In this document: positions 25,136 to 36,905 of the stretch, piece after piece
Layout: each line of letters begins with the position of its first letter
How positions within the stretch are numbered: position 1 is the first letter of the stretch
The notes under the pieces: generated by a model
Database searches by the model: none
Seen by the model: the letters and a program-made list of their open reading frames with translations, nothing else
Told to the model about the DNA's origin: nothing
Translations under genes and position numbers: made by a program
Assembly: GCA_907165135.1 (NCBI GenBank)
Contig: OU015569.1
Location: 2,790,001-2,854,000 of the forward strand
DNA length: 64,000 nucleotides
From: Oikopleura dioica
Lineage: Eukaryota > Chordata > Appendicularia > Copelata > Oikopleuridae
Direction of reading: 5' to 3'

Positions 25136-28100
25136 TTACATGTATCTCGACGTTAGTTTTATTGCTTCATCTTCGAATTCGTAAGTTTTGAGCTCCTTTA
25201 CTATTCTTTTTGCAATTGAAAGTGCGCATTTCTTGATGATATATCGATAGTCGTCTTCGTTTTCTATTCGGCCAACGGTGCAGTTTGGGTCAGTATACTC
25301 TTGCAGACTCTTGCAAAGATTGTCCGCAGTACGTACTCTCAGTTTCTCGATCTTCATACGATGCTCCTCTGGGCTCATTTCTGGTGCGTCCCAAGTCGTC
25401 TCACGGGTGTCCTCGTGATAGTAGTATGGAGTTCCATCTTCGCTGTCGTGACCTTTCCAACCATCCGGCAATAGAGAGTCGGGCACTCGTTTCTTCTTTT
25501 CTTCGGCTTCTTTGACTGCTTTGGCTTTCATCCTTTCAGCCATTCTGCGCTCCATTTCAATCTCTTCAGCTTCTTTTGCTTTACGCTTGGCCTTTTCTCT
25601 GGCCTTTTGCGCTTCGCGTTTCTCGAACATCTTCCCTGCTTTCCAGGTTCTGAAGAATTCCTCCACATCATCTGTATTAATGCGGACGAGGAGACTGCCG
25701 TCTTCATGCTTATCGAGTAGACAGGCAACTCCATCAATGATGGTTTCGTCGTCTTCGGACGGCTTGATATGAGCATGAAGCTTTTTAATTTTACAACGTT
25801 GCTCATCTGCCGTCATATCAGCAGGATTAGGCGACTCGGGCGGCGTTATTGGACCTTCATTGCTTCCCATATCGTAGTACTCGCCAGAGCCATTAGATGA
25901 TTCTATACGCTCACTGTTCAAGCGCTCCTGCTCCGCGGCGGCTCTCACCTCTTCCTCCATCTTCACTTTTTCTTCGAAGCGTCGCCGATAATCACTCTTC
26001 CTCTTTTCCCACTCCACTGGATCCACATCCGGCTTTCTCGGTTTGGGACTCCTTCTTCTTTGATACGATGGTTCTCGCTTCTCTTCTTTTTTCTGTGGTT
26101 CAGGAATAGTCTCTGAGGAAGGCTTGCGTGCGACGGGAATTTTCTTCAACTGGATCATCCTTGTCAACTTGCGCCATTTTGTGACAAGTGCATTGGCTCT
26201 TTCCTGGTGTTCGTCTTCTGTTTTCGACCATTTGTCCATCATTTTAATCCACTCATTATCTTCAACTTTGTCTCGATGGGTAATATCTAACTCTTCAAGT
26301 AGCCATAGAATGTCGCCTTTGAGAGCGTTATCGTCGACGTTGTCGTCTTTGGCGTAAGTCAAGAGCATTTCAAGACCGTAGTTATAGATAAAAGCCATTT
26401 TGATTTTTCGTGGAGACTTGCCAACTAGCTCTAAGGCCCATCTGCGTGCCTCTATCTCGTTTGGACGAACTCTAGACATGGTCGTTATGAACGGTGATAT
26501 ATCTTCTTTATGTTGCAGCTTTTTCATCTTCATGATCTTTTTTCCGTAGTGGTTCTCGTCCACGCCAGCTTTTCTTCTATATTCAGCCTCGTCAGCTTCT
26601 CTACCGATTGTACCGCGACAGGAAGGGGCTCCACAGAGGCACTTTTGAGCTTTGCCAAAATGAATAAACTGGTAATTGAAGGTTATCTCTGTATTTGGTT
26701 GGATATCCTTCGTTGCGAAGAAACCAATTCGAAGCATTCCATTGACGGTCCATTTTTGCGTTTCAGCGTTGGGTTCGCAGGAATGGTTCATGAACCTGGA
26801 GATTGAGCCTCGTTTGTAAGCGTCGATCGTTGCCTGCGGCGTGAGCTCCATGAAATAATGGTGTTGCGTCCCAGACCGAGCATATTCGTGTGATCTCTTT
26901 TTGAACTCTTTAGCACTCACCACTTCTCCGACGTATTCCATTATGAATGTTCCAGCAGAAATAACCTCGGTTGCTCTCAGACCGTGACCTTTTCCTTCTG
27001 TCGAGAAGACTTCTACAGGTGCATTATTCTGGCGCTGGAAGTTCTTGTTTGTACATCGGTCGCCAGTTCTACACCTGCTGCTGCACTCGACGAGGATCGC
27101 GCGGTTAAGACACTCGTAGCCACAGCAAACCTCATCAGGGTCATCAGGAGGGCGACATTCGCAGTCCATCTTCCGGGTATCTTTTCCAGCACGTACGAAA
27201 TCTTTGTTGCAGCGATAGATTGGTTCAGTAATCATGTCAAACTCGGGCATGGCTGGTTTTTTTTCGTCAGTGTCAGGTTTCTCCTCATGCTGCTCAGTAG
27301 TTGAATCAGACTGACTGTGACCATTTAGTTTTTGGCCATCTTCTGATGATTCGAGCTTGGGGATGACGACGGTCGGAGCGGTGACATCAAAATCAGGCGC
27401 AGCTGAAAACCGTGATTTCCGGCGAAGTGGCGCAGGAGGTGGGCAAGGGGCGGCTATAACTGGTTCAGCTTTGATAGAGATTGGGGCGTCAGGGCGCTTG
27501 TCTCCAAGACACTCCATATTGTCCAGCCCTTTAAACCAAGAGACACTATTATTAATGAAATTCACGTCGTCTTCATCATACTCGTCAGAATCGGAGATGT
27601 CCATTCCATCGGAAAGAATTTCTTGTATTTCTGGGCATTCTGTTTTGACTACAAAAGGGGAGGTGATGGGCTGCATGAGAGGTTTTTGCTGAGGTTTTGC
27701 TTTTGGGTTATTCATTGCATGTTCTTGCTTAACATCTGCTACTGGAAGTGGAGATGACGGTGGCTTTTCAACTTGCTGTGGTACTGGGACCGGTAGAGGA
27801 GGCTCGACGGGAGGAGATGGCTCGGTCGGAAGAGGCTGGTCAATCGACAGAGGTGGATGGTCTTTTGCCGAGGATTGATCGTCAGGAAGAGGTGCATCTA
27901 GAGGTGGTTTAATGAAAGACCCGCTTTCGAAGCCACCATGAATTTCTGTTTTCACAGAAATGGGTGCTTTTTTCGGAGAAACGACTCGCCACTTCGCGTC
28001 GCCGTTCGTTGAACCATTAAGACCATTGAATTTGATTCCGGTGTGAATGGTAGGAGGCGCTTTTGGTTCAATCTCTTCATCCGAATCGCCAAAGAAGTCG

Positions 28101-28698
28101 GCCAGGGTAGGTTTCTTCTTTCGCGGCGATGGATTTTCAATCTCCGTCTTTGGCTTAGAGTCGAGTTCTTTAAGAGTGTTGACATCGGAGTGACCGTTGG
28201 TGGCTTTTGGGGATGGAGAACGTATTTTGCTGCTTGATGCAGAGGATGAACGACGCCTTGATCTTGAACGTCGTCCATCACGCGAAGATTTCTTTCGTCT
28301 GAAATTTATTCGGTGAAAATTTGGCTGCTAGAGAAAGTAGCTTACCTTGCTGATGATCTTCTCCGACGGGATCTTCTTGAGCTAGATTTGTAACTAGAAC
28401 GTCTGCGTCTACGTGAGCTCGACCTGGTTCGAGATCTTTTTCTGTCCCGACGAGAGCTTCGTGATCGCCGTCGACGTCGTTTATTTTCTCGACTTCTTGA
28501 CCGACTTCTCGATCGATTCCGTTTATAAGACTTTTTCCGATCCGATTCTGTATGTCTGTAACTTTTCGGTCTTTTTGAATTGCGTTTTCTGTCTCTTGAG
28601 CGGCTTCTGCTGGAGTCAGAAGAGTCGGATGACGAGAGAGAATGCTCTGAGTCGGAGCTGCTGCTGTCTCGTGAATCCTTTCGTCCAGCCGGTGCCAT
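25136..28698 (-). CDS. SETD2: Histone H3 lysine-36 methyltransferase SETD2/Set2
   Basis: Trimethylates H3K36 during transcription elongation while bound to the phosphorylated RNA polymerase II tail. Two exons (28346-28698 and 25136-28298) flank a 47-nt GT-AG intron and give 1171 residues. Order of parts: N-terminal Arg/Ser-rich domain (about residues 1-150); Pro-rich acidic region; AWS zinc region (CECRPPDDPDEVCCG, CSSRCRTGDRC); SET with GKGHGLRA, EYVGEVV, RFMNHSCEPNAE and FNYQF; post-SET CLCGAPSCRG; a charged coiled-coil stretch; WW domain (LPDGWKGH to TTWDAP); and a C-terminal SRI domain. Order and motifs match animal SETD2, though the protein is less than half the human length. The next upstream gene on this strand, ECH1, ends 240 bp away. 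The strong RS domain at the N-terminus is unusual in extent. Confidence 0.96.
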
Positions 28699-28938
28699 TG
28701 CTCATCCGTCGAGCAACGGAAATCAGACTCAAAGATAGGGCTGAATTCTGATTAGAAGAATCAGTCAATCAATCAAAATAAGTTATCTAAAAAGAGCGTT
28801 CTAAGATTAAAGTGTAAAACTAGAAGTATCTGTTTCGAATTATCAGAAAATAAATAATAGAAATCAGGAAATCCATCGGAAAATCAGTATAACGAATTAG
28901 AATGACAGTACGTCAGTTGTACGTTGAAGTGTTTAGTT

Positions 28939-30210
28939 TTACAAGTCCTCGAACTCAACATCCGAGAGAGGCTGCTTCATCATTGCTGCTTGAGCTGACT
29001 TCATCAAGTCTTCGGATTGAAGCTAGAACGACGTTACGAATACTCAATTAATCGACGGAAAAACGTACCTGAGCAGCGTTCCACTCAGCAATCTGGACTA
29101 GTCCATCGGCCACAGAGTGGTCACGTGCGTAGTTCATAACGATCTTGGTACCTTGGACTGCCACAGGCGACTTTTCGGCGATGCTCTTTTAATGATTCTT
29201 TTTCAAATCGTCTTCTTTACTACCGGACATCCGGTATTACAACATGTTGTTATATACCGAAAGAGGGGTCAGTATTTCTCTGAAGATCACGTGACGTCAT
29301 GTTTCTTGACGTCATGTGGCACAAGGAATGTGTCAATCGAAAATTCGTTGAACTTGAGCCAACTGGGGAGTTTCGAGGAAGCGAGCAGCGCGTGGGTGGA
29401 AGTCACGCACGCCCACGGAAAGAACGCAAGAATTTCGCGTGGGTCGCTCCAAGGGAATTAAAAAATTTGCCGCTTGGTGGCGCATAACGTCAATGCACAA
29501 AATCGTCGCTACTAGGGGAAAGAACCTTTCCTTGGCAACATCGAGTGCAGCTGCTAGAGTTGTCTCTTTATTTTCGTAGACTTTACTAACGAATCCGATG
29601 TCCTTCGCCTCTGAGGCATCGAATTTGCGAGCAGTGAGGGCGAGCTCGCGGGCGGTAGAGTCGTTGCCGATTATTTTCGGAAATCGCTGAAGTGTTCCGA
29701 GATCAGCTGCAAGGCCAACATCGACCTCTTTGATAGTAAACCAGGCGTCGGCGCTAGAATATCGGATGTCGCAAGCGGAGAGGACGTCAATCGCGCCGCC
29801 GATGCATGCTCCATGAATTGCCCCAATCACGGGCTTTGGGCAATCAGCTAAAAAGGCAACATCTTTATCGTGTTCTTTCTAAACGCAAGTCTCTCACCAA
29901 TAGAATTGACAGGCTTTTGCAGCCTGAGAACCATTTTGCGAAGCGCTCGCGCCTTGTGCCCGACGTCATCCTTTTCCATGACCTGGCCCAGTTCGCCGGC
30001 CAGTTGCATCAGATCGATGCCCGCCGACCAGAATTTCTCACCCGAAGCAGTAAGGACGATTGATCTGACTTTCTCATCGTCAGCAGCAGCGTTGAAGACC
30101 ATTTCGCATTCGTGCCAGAAGTCGGCGTTCATCGCGTTGCCTTTTTTCGGCCGGTTGATTTCCACTTGCAAAACTCCCGGGTGAGGACTGGACAATGCAA
30201 GAGCTAGAAT
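28939..30210 (-). CDS. ECH1: Delta(3,5)-delta(2,4)-dienoyl-CoA isomerase (enoyl-CoA hydratase family)
   Basis: Isomerase of unsaturated fatty-acid beta-oxidation, acting in mitochondria and/or peroxisomes. Exons run from about 30205 downward. Exon 1 carries INRPKKGNAMN and GIDLMQLAGE. After a 48-nt intron come PKPVIGAIHGACIGG, ACDIRY and KEVDVGLAADLGTLQR, so the catalytic Asp, Glu and Asp of the family are all present. A 338-nt intron follows (canonical if the donor is GTTCTT and the acceptor ends AAAGAG). Then come SPVAVQGTKIV, NYARDHSVADGL and a last exon ending VEFEDL. There is no C-terminal SKL-type peroxisome signal. The 5' end is unresolved: the open frame extends to a splice-acceptor-like TTCTAG near 30210 without an in-frame ATG, so an upstream exon is expected. 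Confidence 0.9.
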
Positions 30211-31105
30211 TTTTCATTTGATTTAATTCTTCCGTCTCTGCTTTAAATTCTTTTTCCAATCTCTAATTTGCACAACGTTAGGTTCTATCAATGCGCCCAC
30301 GCTAGAGAATGAACACTCGGTCGGTTCCCACAAAGAATTATATTACGCTTCAGATTCTCATGTATGGAAGGGACTCTGTTAGACTAGCCTAACCTTTGCA
30401 TTCGAGTGCGGCGGTCGAGGAAGATCGACAAATCGCCCGGGAGAGTGTGTTTCCGACTACTCGAAACATACTGAACCACTGCTTACAGTCTTTCTTACTG
30501 TATGTTATTTAATTTTCCAATCTTGCCAAAGAAAGAATAATTCAACCAAAGCTTCAGCTTTTCAACTGCTCTGTTTCAACATAAGAAATTGAAAAATTGA
30601 GGCGAAAGGATTTACTCCCAAATCGTGTCAGTTTATTTGAACAGAACTTGCTGCAGAAATAAAAAGGGTACAGAAAGGGGGAATATATTGATTGCTGGAA
30701 AACTTATAAAAACTTAAAAAAATAAAATTGAAAAAGTAGCTGAACTCAGATAGAAAAGTCGCTTGGGTTGGGTCTTTGTTGAGGAGTTGCTGTTTACATA
30801 TTTATATGTACATTGACAAGGTTAAGTATGAAAATAGATATCTCTTAGTGTTTGACCAGGAATGCGGTAAGCACGTGGAAAGTATCGAATAATTTGTATG
30901 TCTGGAACATTTTTGAGGAATTGTCTTTGTCGAGAATCGACTCAGTTACAGTGATGCTTACTTTGAGTCAGACCGGGCTCGCTTCTTTAGTTGTTGCTCG
31001 TTTATCAGAAAACTGATGACGAATCAACTATTATTTCAAATAAAAATGATTACTTAATTCTAGGGTCTGATAATGGCAATGAAGGACATTTAAGCTAATA
31101 CGGAG
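30211..31105. other. Spacer between ECH1 and PLK4
   Basis: About 0.9 kb without a supportable gene. It probably includes the missing 5' exon/promoter of ECH1 and the 3' untranslated region of PLK4. No RNA gene or repeat recognised. Confidence 0.4.
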
Positions 31106-34100
31106 TTATTTGGGGACTTTAATATACTCTTCAATAGACTTCTGTAAACTACATTTGCCGTCGGGATGCTTGAGCCAGAAGTTGATCGCTTCTCGAATCT
31201 CTTGGTCGGTGCCAGCTGGCCAAGACAGTCCGAATTCCCCGTTTCCTATCTTCGAAAATGTTTTAAAAACCGAAAATGATTCATCAAGTACCCTGTTGTA
31301 TTGAATAACTGGTCCATTCTTAACGCGGATTTCGTCCCTTTTCACTTTGTCGGTAAAACAATAGCGCTGCGACTTGAAATCGAACAGGCCGGAGCTTTTA
31401 AAGCAAGCGTACTGGATCGGAGTGCAATTTTCGTCATAATGCTTTTCGCTGATTACTCTTCCTTGCGCGCGACGGCGACTTGAGCTCGATAGGTTTTGAA
31501 TGGAGCTTGTAAAAGTGCTTGGAGGAGTGGGATATCTGCTGTGAGGACTGAAATAAAAACGCGGTTACTTATTTTGCCAGCTATTTAGCTATTACCTTAT
31601 GCTGCCATTTGTACTAGCAGTGGTGCTATGAAAATTAGCGATGTTGGATTGAGATAGCGCAATAGGCGTTGAGGGAGGATCGTAGGTACTCATAGGCCTG
31701 CAGCTGGGCGCACTGCGCGGTCGCGAGCCGGCCGCCTTGTCCCGACGTCCAATGTTGATGGGGAAGAACTCGAAATTTCCATTATCCGGGCCCATTATAT
31801 CTTCAATTGCTTGCTCGATCCTAAAACAAACAGATTAAACAAAGAGGCCAAATCCCATTCACGGTGCTTCACTCGAGTGTGAGGAAGGAAAAGAATCATT
31901 ACATCTGGCGGCATGTTTACTAACGGAATCAATCCATAGTCACACTGAAATAACTCGGCAAAAGAATAGACAATTACCGTTTTACGGACTCGTACTGCCT
32001 ATTTGCATGGGCAAGGTGATGCTCGATGGTTGTGTTTGGATAGTTGCTGTCTATTGTTCGCCGTTTGCCGGCGCAATCAAAGTACGATCCGACTTCGTCT
32101 CCTTCCTTCTGCTCGAAGCGTTCGCCTCCGTAGAAGTTGACTTCGAAGGAGCCGTTCTCCATCAGCCTAGCATCGCCAAGGTCCGTCCAGATTTTGATCT
32201 TTGTCGTTTTTGACTTGATCAATTGAGTGTACTTGTGAAGGTAATCCCACTTTTTTCGCAATTTTGCTGGTATCTCGGGATATCTGTGAATTTCACTGAT
32301 AATGCGGATTTGATATGTCCAACTATCGACAGTAGGTGTCAAACTAGTCACTATCTCTATTTGCACAGGGCGTAGAGAACGTACAGGCACTCTGTGTGCA
32401 GTAACTATCGAATCCTTTCCTGCGACCAATGCCATTGGGAAGGTAGGGCTGCTCCTTCGGCGTCACTTTCTGGTTATCGTAGCTCGGAGTGTACTCGGTG
32501 ACAGTTTGCGATCTGCACGCCACGAGAATCGACTTTTTGATGAATCCGTCCTGGTCGAGTGTCTCAAGCACAAGTCGCTCGCCAGATATGATATGGCAAA
32601 TGTTCTTGTTCTTCTGCGATCTGGTGGGAATGAGCCGACGGGCGCACAACTGCGGAAGTGGAGAAAGATCTAAGTTGGTCAAATATACGACTTGCTTGTT
32701 AAGAAAAGGAACTACCGTTAGATGCTTGCGGTGCGATAGCAACATCCACGGTCGTGAATCTTGTCGGAAGTGATTGCTGTCGGTAGTGCAGTGGAATTGC
32801 GGGCGCCGACTTCCCAGAGCGCGGTGAAATACGGGAGCCAGATGTGTCAATATTCTACAATAAAGTTCATTTCCGTTTGGAATTTGCTTCGCTCTTCAGA
32901 ACGAAATAATGATGTTCAAAGTCGCTGCCGCTTTCGAGTTATATCCTTGACACACACTTGTCATGATTTACAGACAGATTGCGGAATTGAACTTTTGTTG
33001 TACCTGGGATATGCCCGAGCCGTATCCTGTGCTCGGGTCTCTCGTCGTATTTGCCGAATAGCTCGGGATCGATGGTGTTTGCGGCGGTGGCATGTACTCG
33101 CGGCTGGGGATGCGCTCGACGGAGTGGCTCCGCGATTTGCGCCCGGAACGGCCACAGTTGTCGGACGCGTTGCTAGAAACGCTGGATCGACGCGACGATT
33201 GACGCGACGCTCCTCGATGAGGATGAGCGGATGAGGAAGCTTGAGGTCGATTGTTGTAAAACGAGTTAGATTGCTGTTGACCATGCTGTGAATGCGATAT
33301 TTGACTAAATCGGCTGTGTAAGTCGGAAATGTCCGACATCGTCCGCTCGCGACGAGCAAGAAACGGATGATCCAAGAGGTTTTCGATTCTAAAAACAAAC
33401 TTATGCCTTGTCAAAACGATATCTAACTTACGAAATCCTTTTCGTGGGGTTTTTCTCAAGCGTTTTAGAGATCAAGTCCTTCGCGTGTTCTGATAAAAGC
33501 TCGGGAATGTGAATTTCGCTCATAGGGATTTTCTTCATGGTGTCCTTGATGTTGAAATTGAGGAAAGAGAAGGGTTCAAGGGATGTTACCTTTGGATTAT
33601 CTCCTTCTACCGGCGGCCTGCCAACGAGAAGTTGATAGATAAGAATACCCAGACTCCAAATATCAACCTAGAAATTGAATTAAGGCAATTGCTAGAGATA
33701 GAATGGGTTATTACTTGATTGCTGTATCCATTTCTGGCGATCATTTCAGGAGGCAAGTAGTTTGGAGTCCCGCAGAATGTATTCATCTTGTCGTTTCTAA
33801 AATAAAACCGGTTATTTTTATGAAATTCTAAAAAGGTATTCGACACCGATGGGATTCGAACCCACGCGTGCAGAGCACATTGGATTAGCAGTCCAACGCC
33901 TTAACCTCTCGGCCACAGTGTCAACCGGCAGGTGCCCCTGTTTCGCCCGCCCAATTCAAAACAACAACTTGCCTACTGCTCAGCTTCGTCGCGAGACCAA
34001 AGTCGGTTATCTTGACGTTGTTGTCCTTGTCGAGCAAGATGTTTTGCAGCTTGAAATCGCGATGAACGAGGTTGTTCTTTTGGAAGAATTGAACGCCGTC

Positions 34101-35256
34101 GACGATCTGGGAAACGAGGCGGCTAACTTCTGGCTCGGCTAAGCCGGGCTGGCCTTTTTGACGGAGGTAGTCTGAATTTCGGGAGTTTACAACTGACTAT
34201 GCTCGAGTCATTGAGAGGGCAAAATATACAAAAGGAAGTAAGTGGTAGTAGTATTTGCTCGTTACTCCTTCGCGTTAGGCAATTTGGACAAAGGATTGTC
34301 CAGTCAATTACGCCATCGATCATGATTTACCTTTCAAGTCGCCTTTCTCCGCCCATTCAAGCACTATACAGAACATATCCTGGTTGGTTTTGTTGAAGTC
34401 GAAGCATTCGACGAAGCGAATGACGCGCGGGCAGTTCTCCAGCCGCTTGTGGATCTCGCATTCGGACTTGATACGCTTTTCATGTTCCCGCCGCCTAAAA
34501 TCACAATCAGTAAAGAAAGGAAAGCAGATTAGCCGCAATCTTACTTGATTTTCTTTGAGTTCAAGTCGATGAGCTTGACAGCGACTAGCCCTCCTTGCTC
34601 GCCTTCGTCGATTGCCTTGTAGACCTCGCTGAAGCCGCCGCGTTTGACAGCATCGCCCAAGATGCGATACTAAACAGACAGCATGTTAAAAATCGCCAAG
34701 ATCAACAATGCTGGAATTCCGAAGAGCGAAAAAGTCCTAATGACTCCGTTAAATCACCAAAAGCAAATGGCAAGAGGAAATTTTCAATTTGCTAATGTCA
34801 CGGTGCGAATGTATTCGTATTTGCTTTGCGACTTATATAATGCGTCGTTACGGTCCCATCAAAAAGGAAGCCCCTGTTTGTAAAAGATAGTGACTATTTA
34901 TCTTCGTCTTCTCGACTTCCAACGCCGGTTTGGAGCCAGAATGAAACGAGCCTGTCTTTTACTACATTGCCTCCAACTTTAAAGGCTACTTCGATTTGAC
35001 GTTTTTTGATCCCTTCAAGAATTAATGGTAAAAGAAACCCCGTCAATGCACTACAAAGGGCCTATATCAGGTTGACGATTGCAAAGAAAGCGCGCAAGAA
35101 AACACCGTCTATTGTTCTTTTACGTTTCCCAATTTAATGACTTTGATAAAGCCTTCCAATCATGTTAAAAAAAAAGAATGAACTTACCTTGCTCTTCCTT
35201 CCATGCAGTATTTCAGCATCGCGGAGGGTGGAATCAGAGTGCGCGTAGTTGTTCAT
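31106..35256 (-). CDS. PLK4: Polo-like kinase 4 (centriole duplication kinase)
   Basis: Ser/Thr kinase that starts centriole duplication. The start is ATG at 35256 (MNNYAHSDSTLRDAE); a roughly 510-nt intron then separates it from the kinase domain. Kinase motifs: GGFSEVYKA glycine loop, VAVKLIDL, HRDFKLQN (Phe where most kinases have Leu), ITDFGLA, and CGTPNYLPPE as in PLK4, then DIWSLGILIYQLLVGRPP. A Ser/Arg-rich linker follows, then the cryptic polo-box pair (KLRKKWDYLHKYTQLIKSKT, FEVNFYGG) and a C-terminal polo box near 31106-31500 ending YIKVPK. The cryptic polo box separates PLK4 from PLK1-3. One intron (33797-33972) is GC-AG with donor AG|GCAAGT and contains a tRNA gene. All catalytic residues are present. 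Confidence 0.9.
33841..33922 (-). tRNA. tRNA-Ser (GCT), nested in a PLK4 intron
   Basis: On the minus strand: acceptor GACACTG/CGGTGTC, D arm with TGGCCGAGAGGTTAAGGCG, anticodon arm TTGGACTGCTAATCCAA (anticodon GCT), a class-II variable arm (TGTGCTCTGCACG region) and T arm GTGGGTTCGAATCCCAT. The long variable arm is right for serine. It lies wholly inside the 176-nt PLK4 intron 33797-33972, on the same strand as PLK4. Confidence 0.95.
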
Positions 35257-36824
35257 GAGTTCAGTTTTCTTCTTTCCATTCTCTCTGACAAGGCTTGTTG
35301 GTTTTTAGCAATTGCTACCGATTTCTATCGTCATTCTAGAAAAGAAGGCAACATTAGCGCTGTATTGAACTGTATCTCTGTAGTTGAAAAAAGTTAGACA
35401 AACAATCTCGGTGACTCGGAATCGGAAAATTGGATCCTCGCGTGAAATTAAGGCGATTGGCTTTGTAATGGAAGCAGCCCGGAGTGTTTTGCGTTAGCCC
35501 GTATATCCATTGTCCGCTGATGTATTGTAAAATCCCAAATTCAAAGGAACTCGCCTCTCTACCTTCCACACTAGAGCGCCTGAGCTACTATAATAGAGTA
35601 CGCAGTTGAATTACAATCAAACCACAATATTTTAAATGATGATCAGTTTGAGTAATAAGATTTATTGCCAAAAACAAAGCAAAATGATAAAGTCGCTAAA
35701 TAATGAAATTTACAGGCGGATAAGTAACGTATTCGGAAAAAGGTATTAGCTTGGTTGCGCTCTGTAATCTGTGTACAAAACCTGAGTCAGGGTCTTGGAA
35801 AAGCTTTTATGAAAAAGCCGCATAACCTTCTCAATCAATTTCAAAGTCTGATAAAGCCGCTTTGTAAAACCTGACTCAGGTTTTATACATAGGTTGCCGA
35901 GCCCAGTGGCTAGTTACGACCCTGAATAAGGTAAATAAGGCTGAAAACTGAGATTGCACTTAACCGAATTTCGATTATGGAATGATTGTTCAATCGGAAT
36001 TCTTCTTCACTACGCTGGAGAAAATCTCTGTGCAGCATTAAAATTGAGTTGGATTTTGTGCACACAAAAGCACGCTGTAATTTGGACGACAATCTACGGC
36101 GCGGCAAACACACTCTGCTCTTGAGGCAAATACGATCACCAGGACGATTTAATTGACTCCAAATACTTTTCATGCTCTTTATTCATGTTCCTTTTCAAAA
36201 AGTGGCAAAGCGGCGTCGTTCGAAAAATGGAAAAACTAAAAAGGCATAAAATTGAGCCGCAGGGCTCTGCCTCATCCCGCTTCACAGTTGGGCATACAAT
36301 TTTTGACTTACTTATTTTTTCTATCACTACAATAATGATTAATCTTGTAAGAATGGAATTTCTTTTGATTATGAGTTTCCCGGTAGCAAGAATTTCTTCG
36401 CTATTTGAACACACAGTAGTTAGCGGTTCCCAATAGTTTGACTTATGTGAATCTGTTTGACTTCGCGTTAGAATAAGATAAATAACTTTTTATTTGCGTG
36501 TCAGGGCATTTTGGACGAGCTGGACAAAGAGTTGAATTCAATTGAATTCAACAGAATTTTCTGACGGAAACGCTTTTCATAAAAACACTTCCGTCTTCAT
36601 TCGCCTGGCTTGTCCAAAGCCGCTAAAATGGGCCCTTTTGGATGCTCTTTCTTCGCCAGCCGCAAGAAGCGCTTTCACATTGGATTAGCAAAACTCAGAA
36701 AACTCACCAGAAAAGAATCTTTATTCATCATACAAAAATAGTCGCGGTTAATGAAATCGAAGGTAAATGTGTTTTACAGTATAAATGAAATTTGAAATCG
36801 AAAAGAATAAAAGTCGAGTTGGAA
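35257..36824. other. Intergenic region upstream of PLK4
   Basis: No supportable protein gene. It holds CTGAGTCAG copy G and a perfect 22-bp palindrome at about 36531-36552 (arms GTTGAATTCAA/TTGAATTCAAC). Confidence 0.5.
35757..35905. mobile_element. CTGAGTCAG foldback MITE, copy G
   Basis: Left TCTGTAATCTGTGTACAAAA then CCTGAGTCAGGGTCTTGG; core AAAAAGCCGC... and AAAGCCGC on the opposite side; right AAAACCTGACTCAGGTTTTA then CATAGGTTGCCGAGCCC. It is the only copy outside the gene-poor island and lies about 500 bp upstream of the PLK4 start. Confidence 0.72.
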
Positions 36825-36905
36825 TCATTTTTTCGGAGCCATGCTCATGTACTCGTCTAATGCTGAATCTAGGCCACTTTTTGTCTTTCTAGCGGTCAAT
36901 TTAGG
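36825..36905 (-). pseudogene. Fragment resembling the CHTOP C-terminal motif
   Basis: A short reading frame ends RKTKSGLDSALDEYMSMAPKK, close to the CHTOP-like gene's KKTKGGLDAELDSYMSQ about 0.75 kb upstream on the same strand. A splice-acceptor-like CGCTAG precedes it. I could not find upstream exons with family likeness. It could be a duplicated last exon, the 3' exon of a small paralogue, or a relic. Confidence 0.45.

Noticed and set aside
29117-29461. 114-codon plus-strand open frame opposite ECH1
   Set aside because: It runs antisense across an ECH1 exon and intron and has no coding signature of its own.
29188-29526. GA-AG donor for the long ECH1 intron (CCAAG|GAAAGG)
   Set aside because: A canonical junction four to five bases downstream (GAAAG|GTTCTT with acceptor AAAGAG|C) keeps the frame.
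36676-36690. 15-base match to the anticodon arm of the tRNA-Ser gene
   Set aside because: Only CACATTGGATTAGCA matches; no acceptor, D or T arm is present, so it may be chance or a tiny relic.
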